A stretch of 64,000 nt of DNA from an uncultured Pelagibacteraceae bacterium (lineage in GTDB: Bacteria > Pseudomonadota > Alphaproteobacteria > Pelagibacterales > Pelagibacteraceae), in contig CACMMN010000004.1 of the NCBI GenBank assembly GCA_902614905.1, positions 1 to 64,000 of the forward strand, in the 5' to 3' direction. The position numbers and the translations under genes are program-made. The notes beneath the pieces were generated by a model. That model saw nothing but the letters and a program-made list of their open reading frames with translations, did no database searches and was not told the origin of the DNA. Below, in pieces: positions 27,891-37,601 of the stretch. Numbering within the stretch: the first letter of the stretch is position 1; the number at the start of each line of letters is the position of its first letter.

Positions 27891-29351
27891 GTGAGTCCTA
27901 ATAAAGAAAATATTCATTTAACAAACTGGGAAATAGTTTCAGTAAATCCAACAAATAAAAATTGGAATTGGAAAGATATATTTTGTTTTTGGACTGTTGG
28001 AACGCAAAGCATCATTTCTTTCGCTTTATTAGGTTCTTTATATTTACTTTATAATTTAAATTTTTATGAAGTTTTATTTGGCTCAATATTAGCATCAATT
28101 TTAGTTTGTTTTTTTTCAAACCTTGGTGGAGCACCTTCACAAAGACATGGTATACCTTTTCCAGTATTTTTAAGAATATCAACTGGTTATTTGGGAGCAA
28201 AATATATTAGTCTTTTAAGAGGATTTGTTGGCTTATTTTTTTTTGGAGTACAAACTTTTTTTATCTCTAAATCAATTGGATACTTAATAAGAATTACTTT
28301 ATTCAATATTGATAGTAATTTTTTAGATATCGATATTTTTTTAATATATTTCATGTCAATGAACCTGATTGACTGGTTATCTTTCGTATTCACTTTATTG
28401 ATTCAGTTTTTAATTTTTAGCAATGGACAAAAAAGAATAAAGAATTTCGTAAATTTTTCAGCAATGTTTGTTTTTTTTGGACTATTTTTATTTTTTTTAA
28501 TTTTTATTTCTGAAAGTGACCTATATGTTATAGAAACATTATCAGATAGGTTAAACTTATCTGGTGGATTTGAAGAATTTAAATTAGCGAATATGATTGG
28601 TATCACAGGAACATTATTTGCATATTATTCAATATTAATTTTGAACTTTGGTGACTACTCACGATATGTAAAGGATACAAAAGAATTAACTAAAGGTAAT
28701 ATATCTTTAGCTTTTTCTTTAATTCTGTTTTCTTTTTTTGTATTAGTTATTATTGTTGGTTCTGATACATATTTTAGAAGTAATAACATTAACATTTCAA
28801 CAGTTCTTACAAACCCTACAGATATTATAGGAAAACTAAATAATACAATTTTAACAGTGGTTGTATTAATATTTATTTTATTTGCGTCGTCCTCTACAAA
28901 TTTAATTGCAAACTATATCCCAACTCAAAATATCATTATAAATTTTATGCCGAAAAATATGACTTTAAAAAAATCAGGTTTAACTATATTGTTTTTTGGT
29001 TTTTTTGTTGGAGCACTTTGGACACCACTTTTGAGCCAAAACGGGTCCTTATCAATCTTAGATACCATTGCGAGTTTTTTTGGACCTATATTTGGAATTG
29101 TAATTGTTGATTATTATGTAATTAAAAAAAGAATTTTAATCAATAAAGACATATTTTTTGCAGATGAAAAAAGTGCCTACATGTATTCTAAAGGATGGAA
29201 TTTAAAAGCATTATATTCAATTTTAATTGGAACTATCTTTGCATTTTCAACTATTTGGAATACTAATCTTAATATATTTCAATCTTTTTCTTGGATAATT
29301 GGTTTTGTTGTTTCAAGTATTGTCTATTACCTGCTAGCAAGTGAAAAATGA
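27891..29351 (+). CDS. NCS1 family nucleobase:cation symporter / cytosine permease-like
   Basis: 12-TM-like; WKDIFCFWTVGTQSIISFALLG, SQRHGIPFPVFLRISTGYLGA, SILILNFGDYSRYVKDTKEL, FFGPIFGIVIVDYYVIKKR. GTG start. Confidence 0.8.
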   Translation: MSPNKENIHLTNWEIVSVNPTNKNWNWKDIFCFWTVGTQSIISFALLGSLYLLYNLNFYEVLFGSILASILVCFFSNLGGAPSQRHGIPFPVFLRISTGYLGAKYISLLRGFVGLFFFGVQTFFISKSIGYLIRITLFNIDSNFLDIDIFLIYFMSMNLIDWLSFVFTLLIQFLIFSNGQKRIKNFVNFSAMFVFFGLFLFFLIFISESDLYVIETLSDRLNLSGGFEEFKLANMIGITGTLFAYYSILILNFGDYSRYVKDTKELTKGNISLAFSLILFSFFVLVIIVGSDTYFRSNNINISTVLTNPTDIIGKLNNTILTVVVLIFILFASSSTNLIANYIPTQNIIINFMPKNMTLKKSGLTILFFGFFVGALWTPLLSQNGSLSILDTIASFFGPIFGIVIVDYYVIKKRILINKDIFFADEKSAYMYSKGWNLKALYSILIGTIFAFSTIWNTNLNIFQSFSWIIGFVVSSIVYYLLASEK

Positions 29352-30094
29352 ATACATTTGATTTAAAAAAAAAAGTTGCGATAGTTACAGGTGGAGCCCA
29401 AGGTTTTGGTTTGGATATAACAAAAAGATTTCTTAAATCAGGGGCGAAAGTAATTATTTGGGATAATGACGAAAATGAATTAAAAAAAATTGTTAAGAAA
29501 ATTAACAATAAAAATTTATATAAACAACTAGTCGATGTAACAGATCCTGAAAACGTTGAAGATGCTGTCAGCAAAATCACTAAAAACATGAAAATTGATA
29601 TATTAGTTAATAGTGCTGGTATCACCGGTTCAACTAATGAGCTGTGGAATTACGATTACGAAGAGTGGAAAACAATTGTTGATATAAATTTACACGGAAC
29701 TTTTAATTGCTGTAAGGCTGTAGTTCCACATATGATAAAAAAAAATTATGGAAGAATAGTTAATATAGCTTCAGTTTCTGGAAAAGATGGTAATGCAAAA
29801 GCTAGCGCATATAGCTCTTCAAAAGCAGGCGTAATTGCACTTACAAAATCTCTCGGAAAGGAATTAGCACATAAAAATATAGCCGTAAATGCAGTAACAC
29901 CAGCGGGTGCTAAAACAAGGATTTTAAATCAAATGTCAAAAGAACACGTTAAAAGAATGCTTTCTAAAGTTCCAAGAGCAAGATTTCTGAAATTAAACGA
30001 GCTTTCATCAATGATATGTTGGCTTTCATCTGACGAAAATTCGTTTTCCACCGCCGCAGTCTTTGATATTAGCGGCGGTAGATCTACCTATTAA
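29348..30094 (+). CDS. SDR family oxidoreductase (FabG-like)
   Basis: VAIVTGGAQGFGLDITKRFL, NSAGITG, NIASVSGKDGNAKASAYSSSKAGVIALTKSLGKEL, VFDISGGRSTY. Confidence 0.9.
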   Translation: MNTFDLKKKVAIVTGGAQGFGLDITKRFLKSGAKVIIWDNDENELKKIVKKINNKNLYKQLVDVTDPENVEDAVSKITKNMKIDILVNSAGITGSTNELWNYDYEEWKTIVDINLHGTFNCCKAVVPHMIKKNYGRIVNIASVSGKDGNAKASAYSSSKAGVIALTKSLGKELAHKNIAVNAVTPAGAKTRILNQMSKEHVKRMLSKVPRARFLKLNELSSMICWLSSDENSFSTAAVFDISGGRSTY

Positions 30095-30095
30095 T

Positions 30096-30230
30096 TTATT
30101 TATTTTTAGGTTTTTCTAAAGGCAAAATTGTATTTTCAAGTTTAAATAAACTATCTTCGTTAGCGATAACAGGTGCTAAAATAATTACTGACCAATAAAT
30201 TAAAAGTATGAAGATTGATACTAATTTCAA
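30096..30230 (-). CDS. Small secreted/membrane peptide (44 aa), TTG start
   Basis: TTG at 30230 overlapping the upstream stop (TTGA), GGAG 6-7 nt upstream: MKLVSIFILLIYWSVIILAPVIANEDSLFKLENTILPLEKPKNK*. Not in ORF track. Confidence 0.4.
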   Translation of the reverse strand: MKLVSIFILLIYWSVIILAPVIANEDSLFKLENTILPLEKPKNK

Positions 30231-30433
30231 AGTTTCTCTCCATTGACTACACAATTTTGCTTATTTATTTTTTGATCAAAGTTTTCTAAATTTTCATTGT
30301 TGATAATCCATACAAAAGATTTTTCGTAAGTATTATCTTCGGCTAATTTAGTACATTTTTTACCAAGTTTAACTGAATGTGTTGAGCATCCAGTCATAAC
30401 TAATAGTAATATAAGGGGTATTAAAAGTTTCAT
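30227..30433 (-). CDS. Small putative lipoprotein
   Basis: MKLLIPLILLLVMTGCSTHS: signal peptide plus VMTGC lipobox. Confidence 0.6.
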   Translation of the reverse strand: MKLLIPLILLLVMTGCSTHSVKLGKKCTKLAEDNTYEKSFVWIINNENLENFDQKINKQNCVVNGEKL

Positions 30434-30540
30434 GAGTAATAAATAGCCTTAAATAATGAATTTCGAATGTCTGAAAAATGTCAAAAGTAAGATTTTCAAA
30501 TTATTTGAATTTTTTTTTTTTTAGTCTATAGCTTCCCAAA

Positions 30541-31188
30541 ATGAAAAAAATTTTAATATTAATTATCTCAATTTTCTTCTTTAACAATGTATACGGGGAT
30601 AATTTAAAAATATTTCATTTTAATAATGAGGAGTTAGATACTTTAAAAGTAAGAAAAATTAGAGGCGCTAAAAATCTCACTAATTATAGCTTGGGCAATA
30701 ATGAAAAAGGTAATTATTTGAGGGCTGAAGTTGAAGATGGGGGATCAGGTTTAGGAAAAGAAGTTTTAGTGGATCTTAATAAAACCCCATTTTTAAATAT
30801 TACCTGGAAAGTTGAAAAAGACTTAAGCGGCATTAATGAGAAAACAAAAAAAGGGCATGATTTTGCTGCGAGATTCTTCGTAGTTAAAAAAACTGGTCTA
30901 ACACCACTTTCAAACAAAGCGATAAACTACGTTTTTTCAAGCAATGAAGAAATTGAAGACCATTGGACTAGCCCTTATACCAAAAGTTCGATTGACTATG
31001 TGTTATCATCTACGAAAAATACCTTAGATGAGTGGGTTACGGTGAAAACTAATGTAAAAGAAGATTATAAAAAATTGCATAATTTAGATGTCGATATATT
31101 AGACGGGGTTGCGATAATGGCCGATACTGATCAGTCAAAAAAGCGATCAATTTCTTATTTCCAAAACATATATTTTTCAGCCAATTAA
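30541..31188 (+). CDS. DUF3047-like secreted protein
   Basis: Signal peptide; FLNITWKVEKDL, KKGHDFAARFFVVKK, NVKEDYKKL, DGVAIMADTDQSKKRSISYFQNIYFS typical of DUF3047. Confidence 0.7.
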   Translation: MKKILILIISIFFFNNVYGDNLKIFHFNNEELDTLKVRKIRGAKNLTNYSLGNNEKGNYLRAEVEDGGSGLGKEVLVDLNKTPFLNITWKVEKDLSGINEKTKKGHDFAARFFVVKKTGLTPLSNKAINYVFSSNEEIEDHWTSPYTKSSIDYVLSSTKNTLDEWVTVKTNVKEDYKKLHNLDVDILDGVAIMADTDQSKKRSISYFQNIYFSAN

Positions 31189-31198
31189 TAAATTTATA

Positions 31199-31594
31199 AT
31201 GAATGAATTTAGCTATAAATTAAAAGTTTTTTATGAGGATACCGACTCAGGTGGTGTGGTTTATTATGCAAATTATTTAAAGTTTTTTGAGAGAGCAAGA
31301 ACTGAGGCAATTGCACAAATTGGCTTAAGCAATAAAAAACTATTAGAGGAAAATGGAATTTTTATAATAGTGAAATCTTGTAATATCGAATACAAAAAAC
31401 CTGCCAAACTTGAAGACCAAATAGAAATAAAATCTAATATAATTTCAATATCTAATACATCTTTTAAGATGAGACAAAAGGCTTTCAGAGATAATGTATT
31501 AATAACTGACTGTGAAATACACTTAGTTATAGTTGATAAAAAAGGAAAACCATCAAAAATACCTGAAATCCTAAAAAAAAAATTAGAGAACTAA
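31199..31594 (+). CDS. ybgC: YbgC/FadM family acyl-CoA thioesterase
   Basis: FYEDTDSGGVVYYANYLKFFERARTEAI hot-dog thioesterase motif. Confidence 0.92.
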   Translation: MNEFSYKLKVFYEDTDSGGVVYYANYLKFFERARTEAIAQIGLSNKKLLEENGIFIIVKSCNIEYKKPAKLEDQIEIKSNIISISNTSFKMRQKAFRDNVLITDCEIHLVIVDKKGKPSKIPEILKKKLEN

Positions 31595-32265
31595 TTTAAT
31601 TCAAGTGCCTTTTTAAAAAGGTGCTTCATTTTTTTTTCGTTAATTCTTCCGGTATTAACATTTCTTGGACTTGGATGATAACAGGCAACTAAATTAATAT
31701 TTTTTGGTAGAGTATAAATTTTGCCGTGAGAAAAATATACTTTGTCTTTAAAGTCATAATTTTCTTTAAAAAACAATACACAACTATCAAAAGCAATTTT
31801 TCCTAATGCAACAATTGTTTTTAGATTTTTTAGATTTTTTATTTCATTATGAAAAAAACTAAAACAATTGCTTAATTCATTTTTATTGGGCTTATCTCCA
31901 GGAGGTACACACTTAAGGGCTGTAGTTATATACGCATTTTTTAATTCTAATCCATCGTTTATGTTATCCGAATACGACTGATTTGAAATTTTAACACCAT
32001 ACAAACATTTATATAAAAAATCTGATGATCTATCGCCAGTAAAAACTCTACCAGTTCTTGTTCCACCATGTGCAGCTGGTGCTAGTCCCACAAAAAGTAA
32101 TTTTCCGAAAACATCACCAAATCCTGTTATAGGTTTGCCCCAATAGGTTTCATTTTGATATTGCTTCCTTTTTTCATTTGATATCTTATTTCTAAATTTT
32201 ACCAATCTTGGACATTTACTACATTTAATTATAGATTTATTTAGTTTTATAAAACCAAAGTTCAT
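31591..32265 (-). CDS. Uracil-DNA glycosylase family protein (family 5/UDGb-like)
   Basis: CPRLVKFR, LLFVGLAPAAHGGTRTGRVFTGDRSSDFLYKCLY, ITTALKCVPPGDKPN, CYHPSPRNVNTGR. Confidence 0.88.
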   Translation of the reverse strand: MNFGFIKLNKSIIKCSKCPRLVKFRNKISNEKRKQYQNETYWGKPITGFGDVFGKLLFVGLAPAAHGGTRTGRVFTGDRSSDFLYKCLYGVKISNQSYSDNINDGLELKNAYITTALKCVPPGDKPNKNELSNCFSFFHNEIKNLKNLKTIVALGKIAFDSCVLFFKENYDFKDKVYFSHGKIYTLPKNINLVACYHPSPRNVNTGRINEKKMKHLFKKALELN

Positions 32266-32818
32266 GATGAAACATTTTAAAATAATAATTCTAATTATTC
32301 TATTTCTTTTTAATAATAAAAGTTATGCTGAAGAAAATATTGTGGAAATCTTAAAAAAAAACAATAATATTATTTTTATAAGACATTCACTTGCACCAGG
32401 GTCTGGAGATCCAGAAAATATAAATTTAAAAGATTGCAAAACACAAAGAAATTTAAGCAGTGAAGGAATTAAACAATCAAAAAAAATTGGTAACTTTTTT
32501 AAAAAAAATAATATTAAAGTTGAACATGTTTTTTCGAGCGAGTGGTGTAGATGTAAAGATACTGCTTATCATGCATTCGAGAATTTTAAAACATTTGATG
32601 CACTTAACTCCTTTTATAGTGAAAAATTTTATAAAAATAAAAATAATCAAATAAAGAAGCTTAAAAAATTTATAAGTGATTGGGATAGTACCTCAAATTT
32701 AGTTTTAGTAACCCATTACGTTGTAATATTAGAAATATTTGGAATCGGAACTGGATCAGGAGAAATAATAATTTCCAATAAAAAATATGAAATAAAAGAT
32801 AGAATTGAAATAAATTAA
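32264..32818 (+). CDS. Histidine phosphatase family protein (secreted)
   Basis: Signal peptide; NIIFIRHSLAPGSGDP (RH motif), RNLSSEGIKQSKKIG, VFSSEWCRCKDTA, LVLVTHYVVI. Confidence 0.8.
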   Translation: MMKHFKIIILIILFLFNNKSYAEENIVEILKKNNNIIFIRHSLAPGSGDPENINLKDCKTQRNLSSEGIKQSKKIGNFFKKNNIKVEHVFSSEWCRCKDTAYHAFENFKTFDALNSFYSEKFYKNKNNQIKKLKKFISDWDSTSNLVLVTHYVVILEIFGIGTGSGEIIISNKKYEIKDRIEIN

Positions 32819-33499
32819 CTATTTAAAATATATATAAAAAAAGCTTTTAATAATTTCATAAGAGATCAAAAGACCATCTTTAATAACATTTACTTTTTTC
32901 TTACCATCAAATCTTTTTCTCTCAAACATTTCTAAATCCACATAGGTGTGATTATTTTTTTTTACTTTTACAGGTAGCTCAATACAAAGTTTAAAATCAT
33001 TATTTTTTAAATTTAAATTGTTAAATTTATCCACATTACAAAGTACATAAGTATATAAAATATCTGATAACTTTATTCCTAAGATAAATCTTGTAATAAA
33101 AGTAAAGATTTTATTACCAATAAAAGTAACGATATCATCATCGTCACTACCACCAGAACCCTTATATCTGCTACCAAATATAAAATCGTTATTTTTTGAT
33201 AATTTAATTAACTCATCAAAATATTTTGGATCAAAAGAGTGATCTGCATTATATATGCATCCAAAGTTATTTTTAGCATTTTTAAATCCCTCTACAATAG
33301 CTGAGCCATATCCTTTACTTTTTTGAATTATCAATTCACAATTAAATTTTTGAGTAACAGGTATCGAATTATCTGTCTCGCTATCAACAACTACAATTAT
33401 TTCATCAACAAATTTATTATCTTTAATCTCCTCAAGAACAGCCCCCAATGACTCCACCTCATTTTTACAAGGAATTATTAAAGATATCTTTTCCATCAT
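32819..33499 (-). CDS. Glycosyltransferase family 2
   Basis: SLIIPCKNEVESLGAVLEEI, VDEIIVVVDSETDNS, GSAIVEGFKNAKNNFGCIYNADHSFDP. Confidence 0.85.
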   Translation of the reverse strand: MMEKISLIIPCKNEVESLGAVLEEIKDNKFVDEIIVVVDSETDNSIPVTQKFNCELIIQKSKGYGSAIVEGFKNAKNNFGCIYNADHSFDPKYFDELIKLSKNNDFIFGSRYKGSGGSDDDDIVTFIGNKIFTFITRFILGIKLSDILYTYVLCNVDKFNNLNLKNNDFKLCIELPVKVKKNNHTYVDLEMFERKRFDGKKKVNVIKDGLLISYEIIKSFFYIYFK

Positions 33500-33520
33500 T
33501 AAATTTTTTAAAAGAGTTGA

Positions 33521-33697
33521 TTAATTCTCTTCTTTATTTTTTTCTACAAATATTAGAGCAACTAAGAATAATGCAGTCCAAAACATTGCTATTAAACCTT
33601 TTTTAATGTTAGTTTCAGCTCCCCATATATCTAGAAACACAGCACCAAATAAAATTCCAAGAATATATAAAATTACAACATGTTTTAACTTAATCAT
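33521..33697 (-). CDS. Small two-TM protein (58 aa), unknown function
   Basis: ATG 33697: MIKLKHVVILYILGILFGAVFLDIWGAETNIKKGLIAMFWTALFLVALIFVEKNKEEN*; overlaps the upstream DUF1289 gene end. Not in ORF track. Confidence 0.6.
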   Translation of the reverse strand: MIKLKHVVILYILGILFGAVFLDIWGAETNIKKGLIAMFWTALFLVALIFVEKNKEEN

Positions 33698-33947
33698 TTA
33701 ATTCCATTTTTCTTTTTTTTTCTAAAGAAATTCCATGTTTGCATTTATAGTTATATGATTTCTCAAAACTTTCTAGCTTCCAACCCTTCATCCTAGACTT
33801 TATCTCTGTTAAATTTTTTAATTTCCAATTATCTGAAGTATTTTTATCTTTCCACTGAAGTTTTTCTTCAGAATTTCTCGCACAACCGTAACAAAAATCA
33901 GTTACTGGATCAGATTTACAAATACTAATACACGGTGAAACTATCAT
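33690..33947 (-). CDS. DUF1289 domain protein
   Basis: MIVSPCISICKSDPVTDFCYGCARNSEEKLQWK: conserved Cys pattern of DUF1289. Confidence 0.9.
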   Translation of the reverse strand: MIVSPCISICKSDPVTDFCYGCARNSEEKLQWKDKNTSDNWKLKNLTEIKSRMKGWKLESFEKSYNYKCKHGISLEKKRKMELND

Positions 33948-33983
33948 AAATTTAATGGATTATTTATTGCACAAATATTCTAA

Positions 33984-34012
33984 TTGGACAAATTTAATCT
34001 ATCATATATAAG
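33984..34012 (+). promoter_or_regulatory. Sigma70-type promoter for tRNA-Leu
   Basis: TTGGAC - 17 nt - TATAAG, about 15 nt upstream of the tRNA 5' end. Confidence 0.6.
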
Positions 34013-34026
34013 TCTTTTAAATATTT

Positions 34027-34111
34027 GGGCGAGTGGCGGAATTGGTAGACGCGTTGGTCTTAGGAACCAATATGGCAACATGTGAAGGTTCGAGTCCTTT
34101 CTCGCCTACCA
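34027..34111 (+). tRNA. tRNA-Leu (anticodon TAG), CCA encoded
   Basis: Acceptor GGGCGAG/CTCGCCT, anticodon arm TTGGT-CTTAGGA-ACCAA, variable arm, T-loop GGTTCGAGTCC, 3' ACCA. Confidence 0.96.
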
Positions 34112-34118
34112 TATAATT

Positions 34119-35534
34119 ATGAAAGTAACAGTAGAAAATAAAAAAAATTTAGAAAAGAATTTAAAAGTTTTTGTTGACAAAACTACAATCAACAAAGAGC
34201 TAGAATTAAGATATGAACAAATCAAAAAAGATGTTGTTCTTAAAGGATTTAGACCAGGCAAAGTTCCAACAGACATTATTAAAAAACAATTTGGAAAAGC
34301 AGTCTATGGAGAAGTTATTGACAAAATTCTAAAAGAAAGTTCCGCAAAAGCTATTGACGAAAAAAAAATTAGGCCTGCCTTACAGCCAAAAATTGATCTT
34401 AAAAGCTTTGGTGAGGGTAAAGATTTAGAATACATAATTAGTGTTACAGAGTTTCCAGAGGTTAAATTAGACTCTTTAGAAAAAATAAAGTTCGATGATT
34501 ATGAAATAAAAATTGATGATAATGAAGTGAATAAAAGAATCAAAGATATTGCAAAAAACCAAAAAAACTTTATTGAAGTTGATCCATCCAAAGTAGCTAA
34601 TGAGGGAGATCTTATTTCATTTGATTACACAGCAACAGTTGATGGTAATAGTTTTGAGGGTAACGAAGGAAAAAACACTCAATTAGAGATTGGTAAAGAT
34701 TTATTTATCAAAGGTTTCGATAAACAATTATTGAAATCAAAAAAAGATGATGAGATTAGTGTAGAAGTTACATTGCCAGAGAACTTTCCTAAAAAAGAAC
34801 TAGTAGGCAAAAAAGGTATTTTTAAGTGCAAAATAAATTCAGTCAAAAAACCAAAAGAGGTTGAAGTTACGGATGAATTTGCAAAAACACTTGGCGCTAA
34901 AGATTTAAATGATTTAAAAAAAATTATATCAAAACAAATAAATGAGGAGTTTAAAAACTCTTTAAACATAATTTCAAAAAATCAAATATTAAAAGGATTA
35001 GAACAAATTAAAGTTGAAGATCTTCCACAATCTTTAATAGACGAAGAAGTAAAAGTACTAGGCCAAGGTCAAACTGAGGAAGAATTAAAAAAAAATAAAA
35101 ATAATTTAGAAAAAAATGCCTCTAAAAGAATCAAACTTGGTTTAATTTTAAATGAAATCGGGGAAAAAAATAAAATAAAAGTTGACCCAAATGAAATTCA
35201 AGCAGAAATTCAAAAACAGTTAAGTATGATGCCTGGTCAAGAAAAAATAATTATGGATTATTATAAAAAAAATCCATCAGCTTCAGCTAGTCTTAGAGGC
35301 ACACTTTATGAGGAAAAAATAATTAATTTTATAAAATCAAAAGCAAAATCAAACAAGCGAATTTTAGATAAAAATGAAGCTGAGAAAATAATAAAGGCTG
35401 AGAATGAAAAAAATTTAGAAGATCAAAAAAAAACTACAAAAGCTCTATCTCCAAATGAAACTAAAATAAAATCTAAAAAAAAAGAAAATAAAGCCCTAGT
35501 TAAGAAAAAAGCAAAAAAAGTTAGCAAAAAGTAA
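34119..35534 (+). CDS. tig: Trigger factor
   Basis: VLKGFRPGKVPTDIIKKQFGKAVYGEVI; FKBP-type region (EGDLISFDYTATVDGNSFEGNEGKNTQLEIG); Lys-rich C-terminal tail. Confidence 0.95.
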   Translation: MKVTVENKKNLEKNLKVFVDKTTINKELELRYEQIKKDVVLKGFRPGKVPTDIIKKQFGKAVYGEVIDKILKESSAKAIDEKKIRPALQPKIDLKSFGEGKDLEYIISVTEFPEVKLDSLEKIKFDDYEIKIDDNEVNKRIKDIAKNQKNFIEVDPSKVANEGDLISFDYTATVDGNSFEGNEGKNTQLEIGKDLFIKGFDKQLLKSKKDDEISVEVTLPENFPKKELVGKKGIFKCKINSVKKPKEVEVTDEFAKTLGAKDLNDLKKIISKQINEEFKNSLNIISKNQILKGLEQIKVEDLPQSLIDEEVKVLGQGQTEEELKKNKNNLEKNASKRIKLGLILNEIGEKNKIKVDPNEIQAEIQKQLSMMPGQEKIIMDYYKKNPSASASLRGTLYEEKIINFIKSKAKSNKRILDKNEAEKIIKAENEKNLEDQKKTTKALSPNETKIKSKKKENKALVKKKAKKVSKK

Positions 35535-35566
35535 TTACAAGTTGTATAAGTAACTGATTCGTAATT

Positions 35567-36178
35567 ATGAGCATTAAAATACCAGAGTATATGAACACTC
35601 TTATCCCAATGGTTGTAGAACAATCATCAAGAGGTGAAAGAGCATACGACATTTATTCAAGACTATTAAAAGAGAGAATAGTTTTTTTAGTTGGTCCTAT
35701 AAATGATAACGTAGCTTCACTGGTCACAGCACAATTATTATTTTTAGAGTCCGAAAATCCAAAAAAAGAAATTTTTTTATACATAAACAGTCCTGGCGGT
35801 CTAGTGACAGCTGGTCTAGGTATTTATGACACAATGCAATATATAAAACCAGATGTATCAACTCTTTGTATCGGCCAAGCAGCATCAATGGGTTCTTTCT
35901 TATTAGCCGCAGGAAAAAAAGGTAAAAGGTTTTCTTTACCTAATTCAAGAATTATGGTTCACCAACCATCGGCAGGATTTCAAGGTCAAGCTACTGACAT
36001 TGAAATACATGCAAATGAAGTACTGTCCTTAAAAAAAAGATTAAATGAAATTTATTCTAAACATACAGGAAAAAATGTTGATCAAATTAAAGATGCTCTA
36101 GAAAGAGATAATTTTATGACCCCAGAAAACGCTAAAGATTTTGGTTTAATTGATCAAGTTGTTGACAAGAGAATTTAG
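35567..36178 (+). CDS. clpP: ATP-dependent Clp protease proteolytic subunit
   Basis: [71 protein letters not shown]. Confidence 0.97.
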   Translation: MSIKIPEYMNTLIPMVVEQSSRGERAYDIYSRLLKERIVFLVGPINDNVASLVTAQLLFLESENPKKEIFLYINSPGGLVTAGLGIYDTMQYIKPDVSTLCIGQAASMGSFLLAAGKKGKRFSLPNSRIMVHQPSAGFQGQATDIEIHANEVLSLKKRLNEIYSKHTGKNVDQIKDALERDNFMTPENAKDFGLIDQVVDKRI

Positions 36179-36270
36179 TTATCCACCAGATCTAGATAAA
36201 GTATTATACTAAACTTGAAACAAGTGTACAAAATATAATAAAGTATAGTCATTGATTCGTTTTAAAAGTT

Positions 36271-37536
36271 ATGAGTAATAATAAAAATATTTTATACTGT
36301 TCCTTTTGTGGCAAAAGCCAACACGAAGTTAGAAAATTAATTGCTGGTCCTACAGTATTCATTTGTGATGAATGTGTAGAATTATGCATGGACATCATAA
36401 AAGAGGAAAATAAAGATACTTTTGTAAAACATCAAGACGGATTGCCTTCACCTAAACAAATATGTTCAGTATTAGATGACTATGTAATAGGACAAGACTT
36501 AGCAAAAAAAGTTTTATCAGTTGCTGTTCATAACCACTACAAAAGATTAAATTACGAGAACAAAACAAGCAAAAATGTTGAACTTGCAAAATCTAATATT
36601 CTTTTAATAGGTCCAACAGGTTGTGGAAAAACTTTACTTGCTCAAACCTTAGCCAGAATTTTAGACGTTCCCTTTACTATGGCTGACGCAACTACTCTTA
36701 CTGAAGCTGGTTATGTTGGTGAAGATGTAGAAAACATTATATTAAAATTATTACAAGCTGCAGATTACAATGTTGAAAAAGCTCAAAGAGGAATAGTATA
36801 TATTGATGAGGTAGACAAAATTAGTAGGAAATCTGAAAATCCGTCTATAACTAGGGATGTTTCTGGAGAAGGTGTCCAACAAGCATTGCTTAAAATTATG
36901 GAGGGAACTATAGCTAGTGTTCCACCGCAAGGAGGTAGAAAACATCCACAACAAGAATTTTTGCAAGTTGATACAACAAATATTTTATTTATTTGTGGAG
37001 GAGCATTTGCGGGGCTAGATAAAATAATTTCTCAAAGAGATAAGGGTTCTTCTATCGGCTTTGGTGCCAAAGTAAAATCTATTGAGGACAAAAAAACAGG
37101 TGAATGGATTAAAAATTTAGAACCAGAGGATTTATTGAAATATGGTCTCATCCCGGAGTTTATTGGTAGGCTGCCAATAACAGCAACTCTAGATGATTTG
37201 GATGAAAAATCATTAATTAAAATTTTACAAGAGCCAAAAAATTCTTTGATCAAACAGTACCAAGAATTATTTAAACTAGAGGGAGTAAAACTAAATTTTA
37301 AAGAAAACGCTATAAAAGAAGTTGCTGTCAAAGCTATCAAAAAGAAAACTGGCGCAAGGGGTTTAAGATCAATTTTAGAAAATGTATTATTAAAAACTAT
37401 GTTTGAAATCCCTAGCTTGGAAAATGTAAGTGAAGTTATAGTAGATATTAGCTCAGTTAAAGGAGAGTCGCAGCCAATTATTGTTCATTCAAAGAATAAA
37501 CAAGATAAAGATAAGTCTAAAACCTCAGCTGCGTAA
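36271..37536 (+). CDS. clpX: ATP-dependent Clp protease ATP-binding subunit ClpX
   Basis: N-terminal zinc finger [11 protein letters not shown]...[41 protein letters not shown]. Confidence 0.97.
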   Translation: MSNNKNILYCSFCGKSQHEVRKLIAGPTVFICDECVELCMDIIKEENKDTFVKHQDGLPSPKQICSVLDDYVIGQDLAKKVLSVAVHNHYKRLNYENKTSKNVELAKSNILLIGPTGCGKTLLAQTLARILDVPFTMADATTLTEAGYVGEDVENIILKLLQAADYNVEKAQRGIVYIDEVDKISRKSENPSITRDVSGEGVQQALLKIMEGTIASVPPQGGRKHPQQEFLQVDTTNILFICGGAFAGLDKIISQRDKGSSIGFGAKVKSIEDKKTGEWIKNLEPEDLLKYGLIPEFIGRLPITATLDDLDEKSLIKILQEPKNSLIKQYQELFKLEGVKLNFKENAIKEVAVKAIKKKTGARGLRSILENVLLKTMFEIPSLENVSEVIVDISSVKGESQPIIVHSKNKQDKDKSKTSAA

Positions 37537-37565
37537 TATTGCACTTAATAAAAGATAAAAAACTA

Positions 37566-37595
37566 TTGCATTATTGAGTTTAATATCCATATAAT
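37566..37595 (+). promoter_or_regulatory. Sigma70-type promoter upstream of lon; predicted TSS at or next to the ATG
   Basis: TTGCAT - 18 nt - TATAAT; only 6 nt between the -10 end and the ATG at 37602. Confidence 0.5.
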
Positions 37596-37601
37596 TACTT
37601 T

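Noticed and set aside
29269-29625. 118-aa minus ORF spanning the NCS1/SDR junction
   Set aside because: Antisense to two well-supported overlapping genes, with no recognisable domain.
36210-36270. Possible promoter TTGAAA...TATAAT upstream of clpX
   Set aside because: Spacer is 13 nt to TATAAT or 23 nt to TATAGT, outside the usual sigma70 range.
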